A stretch of DNA of 64,000 bases from Gracilibacillus halophilus YIM-C55.5 (GTDB lineage Bacteria; Bacillota; Bacilli; Bacillales; Amphibacillaceae). The stretch covers positions 1 through 64,000 of the forward strand of contig NZ_APML01000007.1 in the NCBI RefSeq assembly GCF_000359605.1, written 5' to 3'. The position numbers were made by a program, and so were the translations under genes. Within the stretch, counting starts at the first letter, position 1. Each line of letters begins with the position of its first letter. The notes beneath the pieces were generated by a model that made no database searches, was not told the origin of the DNA, and saw nothing but the letters and a program-made list of their open reading frames with translations. This document shows positions 27,814-35,915 of the stretch, piece by piece.

Positions 27814-28908
27814 CTACTCCATATCTTGTACGATTTCTTGCGCTTCTCTTTCTTTATCGTAATCAGATGAAGTTGCTTTTTGATAACCTTCATGATTATA
27901 AATGGAAATCACTTCTTTGCCTTCTTCTGTTTCAGCAATGTTCATAAACGCTTCTTGTAATGCCGTTTTTAAATCTTCATCCATTTTGTCAGAATTTTTA
28001 CTGACACTTATCGTATCGTTATAAATACCTGGAGTTACACCAATGACATTGGTTTCATCCCAGATGGAAGCTTCACGTTGAAAATCACCTTCCCATGTAT
28101 CTGCATTATCTCTTCTTGCATCTGCATAAGTGACCATGACATCGATTTGTTCTTGTGCCAATCGAGCAAACGCATTACCATAAGAATCTGTCTTTACTAC
28201 ATTTTCTAAATCCGTAATTGACTTGTCGTAATGATCACGCAACCAGATTTCGGGATAAATATATCCTGCTGGTGACGACGTGGACATAACAGCCCATGAT
28301 GCATTATTCAAATCTTCGAATGTCAATTCTTCATCATTATTCACTTTTTCAGCTAACGCTTGACCTGTTTCAGAGGGACCAGCAATCAATAATGAACGAT
28401 AATATGTTACCTGCTCATCACTTGCTTCCGTTGGCTTATTTTCATTCCAGTCTTTCGGATTATCAGAGTCATTGTTTAAACCAGCACGTGTAGCTGTCAA
28501 AATAACTTCTGCACCGTCATCGTACAATACATATGTACCACCTGGAATCAATCCTACATCTAAAGAACCAGCAGAAAGCGACTCACCGACTGCCTCATAA
28601 CTCGTACCTACCGAAATATCTACTTCATTAATATCATATCCGAGTGTGCTCATCTCTTCTTTTAACAAATTCTTTAATGGCTCAGTTGCTGTTTTAATTT
28701 CTTCTGGTTCGCGAGACGGAACGAATCCAATCGAGAGTGTATCAATGGTTTCATTTGAAGCTTCTTCTTCTTCCTCCCCATTGTCAGATGCATTTTGTTC
28801 TGTATCTGCTTCTTCTCCCTCACTTCCAGACGCTTCTTCCTCTGTGTCACCACATGCAACTAGTACTGCTAACAAAGCAATAAGTACAAAATACCACAAT
28901 TTTTTCAT
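27814..28908 (-). CDS. phnD: Phosphonate-type ABC transporter substrate-binding lipoprotein
   Basis: About 364 residues. Lipoprotein signal with lipobox LAVLVAC (Cys near residue 19), then a very acidic linker (about 20-55) and a PhnD-type binding domain (LSIGFVPSREPEEIKTATEP; SVGTSYEAVGESLSAG; the SSPAGYIYPEIWLRDH block). The linker is far longer and more acidic than usual, in keeping with a salt-tolerant host. AGGGGG precedes two adjacent ATGs (28911, 28908); the second has the better spacing. First gene of the phn operon. Confidence 0.9.
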   Translation of the reverse strand: MKKLWYFVLIALLAVLVACGDTEEEASGSEGEEADTEQNASDNGEEEEEASNETIDTLSIGFVPSREPEEIKTATEPLKNLLKEEMSTLGYDINEVDISVGTSYEAVGESLSAGSLDVGLIPGGTYVLYDDGAEVILTATRAGLNNDSDNPKDWNENKPTEASDEQVTYYRSLLIAGPSETGQALAEKVNNDEELTFEDLNNASWAVMSTSSPAGYIYPEIWLRDHYDKSITDLENVVKTDSYGNAFARLAQEQIDVMVTYADARRDNADTWEGDFQREASIWDETNVIGVTPGIYNDTISVSKNSDKMDEDLKTALQEAFMNIAETEEGKEVISIYNHEGYQKATSSDYDKEREAQEIVQDME

Positions 28909-29171
28909 CATATTTCCCCCTAAATAATGTGTCATGACTCTATTATTTATCCTAACAAGTAGTTTTTAAGGAAATATGTAGTTATTGTTAAATCTATGTA
29001 AATTTATGGTTTAAGACATATAGAAAATATTCAAATAGCCTATTTGATAAAAAATAGCCTTCTCCTCACTACCTGTAAGAAGAAGCTACATAAAATCATT
29101 TTTATATATGCCATACCCATTCAATGAGCTGGTAGATTAGGTTTTTACGATTTAGACGTTTGAAAAAGAAC

Positions 29172-29379
29172 TACTGGGAAATGTTTTATAGATATGGGGA
29201 GTTTTCCCTGTAATCTAGAAACTTACCAGGAAATCTTTAATGGATGATATGGAGATTTCCCTGTAAAAGGCGAATTACTGGGAAATCCAAAGCTTATTAT
29301 GCTTCGTTTTCCTGGTAAAATCCAAATTACTGGGAAATCGGTACGTTTAACTGACTGGATTTCCCGGTAAAACGCACAT
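29172..29379. repeat. Stem-loop repeat family A: four units, exact 52-bp period
   Basis: TACTGGGAAAT (one copy TACCAGGAAAT) starts at 29172, 29224, 29276 and 29328. Each is followed about 25-30 bases later by an inverted arm such as TTTCCCTGTAA or TTTCCTGGTAA, so each unit forms a hairpin with a variable loop. No reading frame runs through. A fainter copy occurs at locus 1 (about 10183-10214). The 230 bases before this array (28936-29171) hold the phnD upstream region and nothing else that I can identify. Confidence 0.85.
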
Positions 29380-29391
29380 TCATTTTTTATA

Positions 29392-29537
29392 ATGCAAACA
29401 GCTTCAACTAAATCACCTGTTTGATGAATAAATCGATTTTCGATGCAAACAGCTACGAATCAATTTCCTGTTTGACGCATATATTCATTTTCGATGCAAA
29501 CAGCTACTTCCATTGATCACGTTTGACGGATAAACTG
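29392..29537. repeat. Stem-loop repeat family B: three units, exact 51-bp period
   Basis: ATGCAAACAGC starts at 29392, 29443 and 29494. Each is followed about 25 bases later by an opposing arm (CTGTTTGATGAATA, CTGTTTGACGCATA, CGTTTGACGGATA) and a TTTTCG linker before the next unit. The core is identical to that at 10271-10433, where the period is also 51. It directly follows family A, in the same order as at locus 1. Confidence 0.85.
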
Positions 29538-29599
29538 TAAAAAGCAATTCGCAAGAGAATAATATGTATTTCCCAATCCCTTCAACGAATATTTCACCA

Positions 29600-29637
29600 A
29601 AAAAATAAAGGCCAAACGCTAGGTTTGACCTTTATTG
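29600..29637 (-). terminator. Terminator of the ring-cleaving dioxygenase gene
   Basis: AAAGGTCAAAC / GTTTGGCCTTT stem on the minus strand followed by ATTTTTTT, directly after the stop codon. Confidence 0.8.
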
Positions 29638-30621
29638 TTATTCATATTCCTTAGCTATATCTTTTGTGCTACGAACAGTATCAATATGTCGAACCATATT
29701 TTCAATCTGATCGCGTCGGTCTTCTAAAAATGGTGGAAGTGACAATTTCTCACCTAAGGTTTCGTATGGTTCATCACCCATAAAACCGGGTCCATCTGTT
29801 GCCAATTCAAATAAAATTTGCGGGGCAACTCTCGTGTATAACGACCGGAAAAAGAAGCGATCGACATAACCTGATGTTTGAAGACCGAACTTACGATAAT
29901 GCTCGTCCCACGCATATAATGTTTCCTCATCGTCAATACGGAATGCAGCATGATGTACAGTCCCATAGCCTTGACGGGCGACGGGTAATACAACATTTTC
30001 TTCGACAATCACTTGCGCTCCATTACCACCTTCTCCAACTTCGAACAAGTGAAAGGATCCTTCTTTGTCGATTTCTTCAAATAATAATACTTTTTCCATG
30101 ACTTGTTTGAAATATTTAAAATCCTGAATTCGAACAAATAATGGGCCTAAGCCTGTAATTGCATATTCTAAAGGAATTGGTCCGTCTTGCCATGGTACAC
30201 CTGCTTCTGTTCCTTGATTGTTTTCATCCGAGATCAATTGATACTGTTGATCGTCAAAGTCAACAAACGATAAAACTTTTTTGCCGAATTGTTCTTGAAT
30301 GCCTTCATGCTTGATCTCTAATCGTTCAAATCGTTTCACCCAATAATCAAGCGCCGCATCACTTGGCACACGAAATGATGTTTTATAAATTTCATTTGTC
30401 CCATGGGTTCCTTTCGGTATACCTGGAAAATCAAAAAATGTCATATCTGTACCGGGATTGCCTTTATCATCTGCGAAAAACAAGTGATACGTTTGAATAT
30501 CATCTTGATTCACTGTTTTTTTCACGAGGCGCACACCAAGAATGTACGTAAAAAATTCATATATCTTTTCTGCACTGCTTGTAATTGCCGTTACATGGTG
30601 CATCCCTTTGATTCTATTCAT
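29638..30621 (-). CDS. Ring-cleaving dioxygenase of the MhqO/MhqA glyoxalase-fold family
   Basis: 327 residues with two VOC/glyoxalase modules: MHHVTAITSSAEKIYEFF at the start (first metal His) and VHHAAFRIDDEETLYAWDE near residue 215. TYHLFFADDKGNPGTDMTFF near 45 is characteristic of the YkcA/YdfO (MhqA/MhqO) proteins, which are linked to hydroquinone and quinone detoxification in Bacillus. ATG at 30621 with AGGAG 9 bases upstream; the ATG at 30630 abuts that site. No MarR-type regulator lies next to it, unlike the mhq operons. Confidence 0.85.
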   Translation of the reverse strand: MNRIKGMHHVTAITSSAEKIYEFFTYILGVRLVKKTVNQDDIQTYHLFFADDKGNPGTDMTFFDFPGIPKGTHGTNEIYKTSFRVPSDAALDYWVKRFERLEIKHEGIQEQFGKKVLSFVDFDDQQYQLISDENNQGTEAGVPWQDGPIPLEYAITGLGPLFVRIQDFKYFKQVMEKVLLFEEIDKEGSFHLFEVGEGGNGAQVIVEENVVLPVARQGYGTVHHAAFRIDDEETLYAWDEHYRKFGLQTSGYVDRFFFRSLYTRVAPQILFELATDGPGFMGDEPYETLGEKLSLPPFLEDRRDQIENMVRHIDTVRSTKDIAKEYE

Positions 30622-30692
30622 CGATTTCATCTCCTAACCATGATATTTCGAATTCGAGATAAACGTATCATACAACCATTCTCGTTTCAAGA

Positions 30693-30720
30693 AAAGGGAG
30701 GCTACGCTCTTCCTCCCTTT
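30693..30720 (-). terminator. Terminator of the pncB-nadE operon
   Basis: AAAGGGAGG / CCTCCCTTT stem with a 10-base loop, then a T-rich tail on the minus strand; it overlaps the nadE stop. Confidence 0.75.
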
Positions 30721-31549
30721 ATGATTTCCACCAATCGTCAAAAACAGTCACTGCTTCTTCACGTTTATGCATGGTTTTTTTATACCAATTCTCGATTGTT
30801 TTTGCATCTTCTGCATCTACTTGCTTTCCTTCTAGATAGTTGTCAATCGCTTCATAACTCACCCCTAACGCTTCTTCATCTGGAAGCTGCGGGCGATCAC
30901 TTTCTAAATCTGCTGTCGGTTTCTTTTGATACAAATGCTCTGGGCAACCGAGCATCTTCAAAATTGATTGCCCTTGTCGTTTATTTAAACGATAAAGCGG
31001 CAAAATATCAGCGGCACCATCTCCATACTTTGTAAAAAATCCCGTCACTGCTTCGGCTGCATGATCTGTTCCCACAACGACACCGCTTGTTGCTGCGGCA
31101 ATATCATATTGTATTTTCATTCGTTCACGTGCTTTCGTATTTCCTTTGACAAAATCACTAATCGCGCCAATTTGAGATTCAACGGATTGAACACTAGCTT
31201 TGACAGCTTTCTCAATATTTACACGTACCGTTTGGCTCGGTTGAATAAATTGAATCGCATCTTTACAATCTTCTTCATCCGCTTGTTCACCAAAGGGCAG
31301 GCGTACACCAATAAACTGATATTCATTCGATTCATTTTCTTCATTTAATTCATTGACCGCTGTTTGGCATATATATCCGGTTAACGTAGAATCTTGACCT
31401 CCTGACAATCCAAGCACAAAAGTCTTTAGGAAAGAATGGTGTTTCGCATAATTCTTGATAAACTCTACACTACGGCGAAATTCTTCCTGTGGGTCAATTA
31501 CTGGCTTAACTTTTAATGTAGAAATAATCTCTTCTTGTAACGGGTGCAT
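30719..31549 (-). CDS. nadE: NH3-dependent NAD+ synthetase
   Basis: 276 residues, the length of the ammonia-dependent form without a glutaminase domain. PP-loop [12 protein letters not shown] near residue 46; [20 protein letters not shown] near 157; [13 protein letters not shown] near 180. It catalyses the last step of NAD synthesis, deamido-NAD + ATP + NH3. It follows pncB by 22 bases in a two-gene NAD salvage operon, with GGAGG before the ATG. Confidence 0.95.
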   Translation of the reverse strand: MHPLQEEIISTLKVKPVIDPQEEFRRSVEFIKNYAKHHSFLKTFVLGLSGGQDSTLTGYICQTAVNELNEENESNEYQFIGVRLPFGEQADEEDCKDAIQFIQPSQTVRVNIEKAVKASVQSVESQIGAISDFVKGNTKARERMKIQYDIAAATSGVVVGTDHAAEAVTGFFTKYGDGAADILPLYRLNKRQGQSILKMLGCPEHLYQKKPTADLESDRPQLPDEEALGVSYEAIDNYLEGKQVDAEDAKTIENWYKKTMHKREEAVTVFDDWWKS

Positions 31550-31571
31550 CTAAAAACGCCTCCTTCTCCAT

Positions 31572-33032
31572 CTATTTTACCATTTCTTTTACTTTTCGTT
31601 TAATTTCTTTGATTCGATTCATCTTATTATTCCAACATTCTTCGCTTAAATCAACTGGATATTCTTCAGGATTCATCGTTCGTTTATACTCTTCCCAAAG
31701 CACACCGAGATTCTTTTGAGCAAAATCCTGCATATCTTGCACACTTGGACTTTCATATTGGATGTCCCCGTTAACGACGACCGATTCATGTAACTCCCAC
31801 GCAGTAAAGTCAGTGATAAACTTACTGATGTAAGTGTGCACGGGATGAAACATCTTCAATCGATCCTCTGCTTGTGGATTCTCATCAGCAAGCGCAATAT
31901 AATCACCTTCTGAGTGACCGTTGTGATTATTAATAATTCGGAATACTCGCTTTCGAGCCGGGGTTGTCATTTTTTCCGGATTGGCAGAAATTTTGATCGT
32001 ATCGACTAACTCACCTTGCTCATTCTCAATCGCAACCAGTTTATAAACACCGCCGAGAGAAGCTTGATCGTATGCGGTAATCAGCTTCGTTCCAATTCCG
32101 TATATATCAATTTTTGCCCCTTGTGCCTGCAAATTCATAATAGTATATTCATCTAAATCATTGGAGGCGATGATCTTTGCTTCAGTAAAACCAGCTTCAT
32201 CTAACAATTTTCTTGCTTTTTTCGATAAATAAGCAAGGTCACCGCTATCTAACCGAATACCAATAAAATTGATGCGATCCCCTAGTTCCTTAGCTACTTT
32301 AATCGCATTGGGAACACCTGAGCGAATCGTATCATACGTATCGACTAAGAAGACACAATCTTCATGCGTTTCAGCGTACTTTTTAAATGCTTGATATTCA
32401 TCTCTATACGCTTGAATCATAGAATGTGCATGCGTGCCAGATACAGGAATGCCAAATATTTTCCCAGCTCTGACATTACTCGTTGAAGAAAAGCCACCAA
32501 TATAAGCAGCACGCGTTCCCCAAACCGCTGCATCTGTTTCATGAGCACGTCTAGAACCGAATTCCATAACTGTCTGTTCACCGACGACATGTTTAATTCG
32601 CGACGCTTTGGTGGCAATTAACGTCTGATAATTGACCATATTTAACAATGGCGTCTCAATTAACTGCGCTTCAGCTAGCGGAGCCTCCACCCGCATCATC
32701 GGGACATTATGAAAAGCTAATTCACCTTCTTTCATCGAATAAATCGACCCAGTAAATCGCATATGTCGCAGATAGTCTAAAAAATCATCATCATATTCGC
32801 CGACTTCCTTTAAATACGTAATGTCACTTTCACTAAAGCCAAAGTTACGGATAAACGCTAAAACCCTTTCCAACCCAGCAAAAATCGCATATCCATTATC
32901 AAACGGCAAGTTGCGAAAATATAAATCAAACACAGCTTGGCGTTGGTCAATGCCATCACGCCAGTATGTTTCTGCCATATTAATTTGATATAAATCCGTA
33001 TGTAACATTAAGCTATCATCTGTGTATGTCAT
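31572..33032 (-). CDS. pncB: Nicotinate phosphoribosyltransferase
   Basis: 486 residues, the longer Gram-positive form. Motifs LMLHTDLYQINMAETYW at the start, MEFGSRRAHETDAA near 150 (phosphoribosyl binding and the autophosphorylation-site region), FLVDTYDTIRSG near 225, and IRLDSGDLAYLSKKAR near 255. It converts nicotinate and PRPP to nicotinate mononucleotide with ATP. ATG at 33032 preceded by TTGGAGGA; an in-frame ATG at 33086 has no such site. First gene of the pncB-nadE operon. Confidence 0.94.
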   Translation of the reverse strand: MTYTDDSLMLHTDLYQINMAETYWRDGIDQRQAVFDLYFRNLPFDNGYAIFAGLERVLAFIRNFGFSESDITYLKEVGEYDDDFLDYLRHMRFTGSIYSMKEGELAFHNVPMMRVEAPLAEAQLIETPLLNMVNYQTLIATKASRIKHVVGEQTVMEFGSRRAHETDAAVWGTRAAYIGGFSSTSNVRAGKIFGIPVSGTHAHSMIQAYRDEYQAFKKYAETHEDCVFLVDTYDTIRSGVPNAIKVAKELGDRINFIGIRLDSGDLAYLSKKARKLLDEAGFTEAKIIASNDLDEYTIMNLQAQGAKIDIYGIGTKLITAYDQASLGGVYKLVAIENEQGELVDTIKISANPEKMTTPARKRVFRIINNHNGHSEGDYIALADENPQAEDRLKMFHPVHTYISKFITDFTAWELHESVVVNGDIQYESPSVQDMQDFAQKNLGVLWEEYKRTMNPEEYPVDLSEECWNNKMNRIKEIKRKVKEMVK

Positions 33033-33209
33033 GTTTTTTCCTCCAAATTCCTTCACTGATGCTCCTAATGTATGTTGAATCACCATTCGTTACATCTTTT
33101 CCGTCTATTATAGCAAATCTTACGAAGTTTTTCTGTCATTTTGGTATCGAGAAATGATTTGATATGATGATAGATAACAAGGAAAATTATAGGGATGGAG
33201 GCGAATCAT

Positions 33210-34097
33210 TTGGGAAAAAAAGTTGTCATTGCTGGCGGGACTGGATTTATTGGAAAATATTTTAAAAGTCATTTTCAAAAGTTAGGCTACACCGTTTATA
33301 TTATTTCTAGAAACGCAAATATAACATGGAATCAAAAAGACACCATCCGCGACACATTAGAGCACGCTGATTTGTTAATCAATTTAGCGGGGAAATCGGT
33401 GAATTGCCGATATCATCGTAAAAATCGAAAAGAAATCTATCAGTCAAGAACGGGCACGACTCATATCCTCGGTGAAGCCATTCAACAATGTGAACATCCT
33501 CCACCATTATGGGTGAACGCAAGTACGGCTACTATCTACCGACACGCTGAAGATCGACCGATGACAGAAGAAAACGGTGAATTAGGCACTGGTTTTTCAG
33601 TTGATGTCGCAGAAAAATGGGAACAAGCATTTTTCCAGTTTTCACTATCTGAAACAAGACAAGTCGCTTTACGCATTGCAATTGTCTTGGGGCCAAACGG
33701 TGGGGTTCTTACACCTTATAAACAATTAGTGAAGTTTGGGCTCGGTGGAAAACAAGGTTCTGGCAAGCAAATGTTTAGTTTCATTCATGTGGAGGATTTA
33801 TTTCAGATTGTTTTATTCTTACAAGATAAAAAGGAGTTACATGGTATATTTAATTGTTCCGCACCTCATCCAGTCAACAACAAAGAATTCATGCAAACTA
33901 TTCGACAGTCGATGAATCGTCAGTTTGGACTACCTGCACCGAAACCACTGCTTGAGTTAGGCGCATTACTTATTCGTACAGAAACAGAATTAATGCTCAA
34001 AAGCCGTTGGGTGGTCCCGCAAAGACTGACTGATGCTGGTTTCTCATTTCGATTCCCAACGATTGAACAAACAATCCAAGATGCCATTGAAACGTAA
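33210..34097 (+). CDS. yfhF: TIGR01777-type NAD-dependent epimerase/dehydratase-like protein
   Basis: 295 residues. Rossmann motif GGTGFIGKYF at the N-terminus, LINLAGKSVNCRYHRKNR near 60, TTHILGEAIQQCEHPP near 95, VNASTATIY near 112, and a C-terminal DUF1731-like stretch. This family (B. subtilis YfhF, E. coli YfcH) belongs to the short-chain dehydrogenases with no settled function. The start is probably the TTG at 33210, with GGAGG 8 bases upstream; the ATG at 33195 overlaps that site. Divergent from pncB. Confidence 0.85.
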   Translation: MGKKVVIAGGTGFIGKYFKSHFQKLGYTVYIISRNANITWNQKDTIRDTLEHADLLINLAGKSVNCRYHRKNRKEIYQSRTGTTHILGEAIQQCEHPPPLWVNASTATIYRHAEDRPMTEENGELGTGFSVDVAEKWEQAFFQFSLSETRQVALRIAIVLGPNGGVLTPYKQLVKFGLGGKQGSGKQMFSFIHVEDLFQIVLFLQDKKELHGIFNCSAPHPVNNKEFMQTIRQSMNRQFGLPAPKPLLELGALLIRTETELMLKSRWVVPQRLTDAGFSFRFPTIEQTIQDAIET

Positions 34098-34106
34098 TCA
34101 ATATAA

Positions 34107-34136
34107 TTTACAAATCATGCATATTTGATGTATAAT
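34107..34136 (+). promoter_or_regulatory. Strong promoter of the antisense (antitoxin) RNA
   Basis: TTTACA at 34107-34112 and TATAAT at 34131-34136 with an 18-bp spacer. It begins 10 bases after the stop of the YfhF-type gene and would start a short transcript near 34143. Confidence 0.65.
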
Positions 34137-34142
34137 AAAAGT

Positions 34143-34226
34143 AGAATATGGAATGAGTGTGAGCATGATACCCACACTCATGTGGTCTTATGGAGATCGT
34201 CGCTTGGCAGAGCGATGATCTTTTTT
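34143..34226 (+). ncRNA. Predicted antitoxin RNA, antisense to the 3' part of the small toxin gene
   Basis: From the promoter above, a transcript of about 85 nt would contain a first hairpin (TGAGTGTG 34154-34161 with CACACTCA 34173-34180) and end at a Rho-independent terminator (GATCGTCGCT 34195-34204, AGCGATGATC 34211-34220, then six T). No reading frame of note lies inside. Its last 39 bases cover the 3' end of the toxin frame on the other strand, and it should also cover the toxin mRNA 3' untranslated region. This layout matches TxpA/RatA- and Fst-like type I systems, in which the RNA blocks translation or triggers decay of the toxin mRNA. The transcript itself is inferred. Confidence 0.6.
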
Positions 34227-34322
34227 GTTTAGGCGTTTGAGGTTGATGACTGCTGTGATTAGGTTTAACACCGCAACCAGTATACTTAAACTGACTGCCA
34301 GAAACGCCAGCACCACTTCCAC
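34188..34322 (-). CDS. Small hydrophobic peptide, probable type I toxin (TxpA/holin-like class)
   Basis: A 44-residue frame beginning with GTG, with AAAGGGGGTGG ending 5 bases upstream, an almost ideal ribosome site. The peptide has a single membrane helix (about residues 3-27: LAFLAVSLSILVAVLNLITA is its centre) followed by a basic tail (LKRLNKKDHRSAKRRSP). Short membrane helix plus charged tail is the signature of type I toxins that depolarise or permeabilise the membrane. The convergent antisense RNA and the LexA-box promoter fit. The sequence could instead encode a benign small membrane protein; a match to the annotated putative holin-like toxins would settle the family. Confidence 0.72.
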   Translation of the reverse strand: MEVVLAFLAVSLSILVAVLNLITAVINLKRLNKKDHRSAKRRSP

Positions 34323-34356
34323 ATCTACCACCCCCTTTCTTGAGAGGGTCGTCCCA

Positions 34357-34385
34357 AGTATAACACAAATACGAACACTTGTTCT
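34357..34385 (-). promoter_or_regulatory. Toxin promoter with overlapping LexA (SOS) box
   Basis: On the minus strand an extended -10 (TGTTATACT; TATACT at 34357-34362) lies about 35 bases before the toxin start. Just upstream, at 34372-34385, the palindrome AGAACAAGTGTTCG contains a perfect GAAC-N4-GTTC core, the Gram-positive LexA operator. It sits where the -35 element would be, so LexA binding would shut the promoter off. Confidence 0.65.
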
Positions 34386-34499
34386 AGTATTTTGTAAAAA
34401 TTAGTGCTTTATACATAACAGAAACAGAATTGATCTCCTATTTTCCTGGCTTCACTAAAATTTTTCTAGCTTCATATACAATCAAGTATTTACGTATAG

Positions 34500-34529
34500 A
34501 AAAAGCCCTGCCATTTCTATGACAAGGCC
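34500..34529 (-). terminator. Terminator of the TraB gene
   Basis: GCCTTGTCA / TGGCAGGGC stem (with G-T pairs) then TTTTT on the minus strand. Bases 34386-34499 upstream of the toxin promoter hold nothing recognisable. Confidence 0.75.
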
Positions 34530-34534
34530 ATTCG

Positions 34535-35707
34535 TTAAAAGTTATTAAAGAATAGACGGATGACATCGATGCCTCCGATAAAGGTACCAAGCGTACTACC
34601 TAAATTCGCAAGCACGACAATTAACAAAATACGTGTCACTTTATTGCGCCAGAACCCTTTGACCGTAAAAACATCCTCCGATAAGTTATCAAAATCTGAC
34701 ACATACGGGCGTTTGACAAGCGCTTGGACAAAACCTGCAAACCAACCAGCAGCAATTAACGGATTCAATGATGTAATTGGGGCTGCAACAAGCGCTGTTA
34801 AAATAGCCAACGGATGCCCAAAAGCTATCGCCGTCCCTAACGCTGAAAAACCACCATTCCATACAAGCCAGCTAATAATTTGTTGCTTGCCCGCTTCAGG
34901 GTTCATCAAAAATGTTGAAATAATGATGGCCAAAATGATAATAGGAATGGACCACGCAATCACTTTTGGCGCCTTTGACTTAGGTGGTAACTGATTGAGT
35001 TTATTCAAATCTTGGTCATTCTTCATTTCTTTTTGAATGCCTGGTACATGAGCAGCACCGAGCACAGCTACAATTCGTTTACCCGGTGCCTGTTTAATTT
35101 TTTGCGCCAAGTATTGATCTCGCTCATCAATGAGTGGTTTCTTTAACTTTGGAAATGCTTCTGTAAATTCATTCAGCACACTATCAATGGCATCCTGACT
35201 TTTCATTTTTTCTAAATCTTCTTCAGATATCGTTTCTCTTGAAAATACGCCACCGAAGACTTGAGTAAGCAGTAGCAGTTTTCCTTTCAAACCAATGCCG
35301 CGCCAAATTCTCGAAAAAGTCACTTGAATATTTCGATCGGCTAATACTAGCTCAGCACCGACGTTCTCAGCAGATTCGATTCCTTGAATCATTTCTTGGC
35401 CTGATTGAATACCAAACTGTTTTGCCATTCGCTTCTGAAAGGATGATATGGCTAAATTCATCAACAAAAGGGACGCTTTCTTCTGCTTAATTACTTGGAA
35501 AATGTCCATATCCTTCCATTGATTACCTTTGACAACAGATTCATACCGTTGTTGATCCAATTCCACACATACAGCATCTGGTTGTTCAGCTTCAATGACT
35601 TCTTGTACTTGTTCAGCACTGTGCTTAGAAACATGTGCCGTTCCAATCAAAATATATTCTTTTCCATCTTGTTCGATTCTCGTTATGGTTTCATTTTCTA
35701 CTGTCAT
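34535..35707 (-). CDS. TraB/PrgY family membrane protein
   Basis: 390 residues. The N-terminal part (about 1-235) is the TraB/TIKI-like domain with ILIGTAHVSKHSAEQV (the GTAH motif) and DAVCVELDQQRYE; LGAAHVPGI near 220 is a second conserved block. The C-terminal 150 residues contain about four membrane helices. Enterococcal TraB and PrgY reduce pheromone activity, and the TIKI relation suggests a metalloprotease; the role in bacilli is unknown. AAGGAAGG precedes the ATG. A single-gene transcript. Confidence 0.85.
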   Translation of the reverse strand: MTVENETITRIEQDGKEYILIGTAHVSKHSAEQVQEVIEAEQPDAVCVELDQQRYESVVKGNQWKDMDIFQVIKQKKASLLLMNLAISSFQKRMAKQFGIQSGQEMIQGIESAENVGAELVLADRNIQVTFSRIWRGIGLKGKLLLLTQVFGGVFSRETISEEDLEKMKSQDAIDSVLNEFTEAFPKLKKPLIDERDQYLAQKIKQAPGKRIVAVLGAAHVPGIQKEMKNDQDLNKLNQLPPKSKAPKVIAWSIPIIILAIIISTFLMNPEAGKQQIISWLVWNGGFSALGTAIAFGHPLAILTALVAAPITSLNPLIAAGWFAGFVQALVKRPYVSDFDNLSEDVFTVKGFWRNKVTRILLIVVLANLGSTLGTFIGGIDVIRLFFNNF

Positions 35708-35870
35708 AAGCCATTCCTTCCTTTACAACTCTCTACCGTTTAGTATAAAGGATTTGATGCCAAATGAATAGTTGAAACTATGAAATACCTTCTGATCATC
35801 ATGTCCAAAAGGATTCGATTACTTTTTGGGCAGTTTCTTACCATATATCGCATATTTCTTTTGATACAGC

Positions 35871-35894
35871 AGTAAGTATGTGTAGTAACTTACT
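35871..35894. promoter_or_regulatory. Dyad overlapping the promoter of the 35.9-kb gene
   Basis: AGTAAGT (35871-35877) is exactly inverted at 35888-35894 (ACTTACT) with 10 bases between. A TATGAT -10 candidate follows at once (about 35895-35900). The position suits an operator; the regulator is not recognisable. Confidence 0.4.
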
Positions 35895-35915
35895 TATGAT
35901 AAAGGAAGAACGGTT

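Noticed and set aside
29172-29537. CRISPR array
   Set aside because: Cores and inverted arms are too short and variable, there are no constant repeats with unique spacers, and no cas genes are in the window.
30403-31035. A 210-codon plus-strand frame
   Set aside because: It is antisense to the dioxygenase and nadE genes, which have full family motifs, and lacks a ribosome site or recognisable domain.
34108-34368. An 86-codon minus-strand frame over the toxin locus
   Set aside because: It is out of frame with the well-initiated 44-residue toxin peptide, rich in Gly/Cys/Ser/His with no domain, and runs through the antisense terminator.
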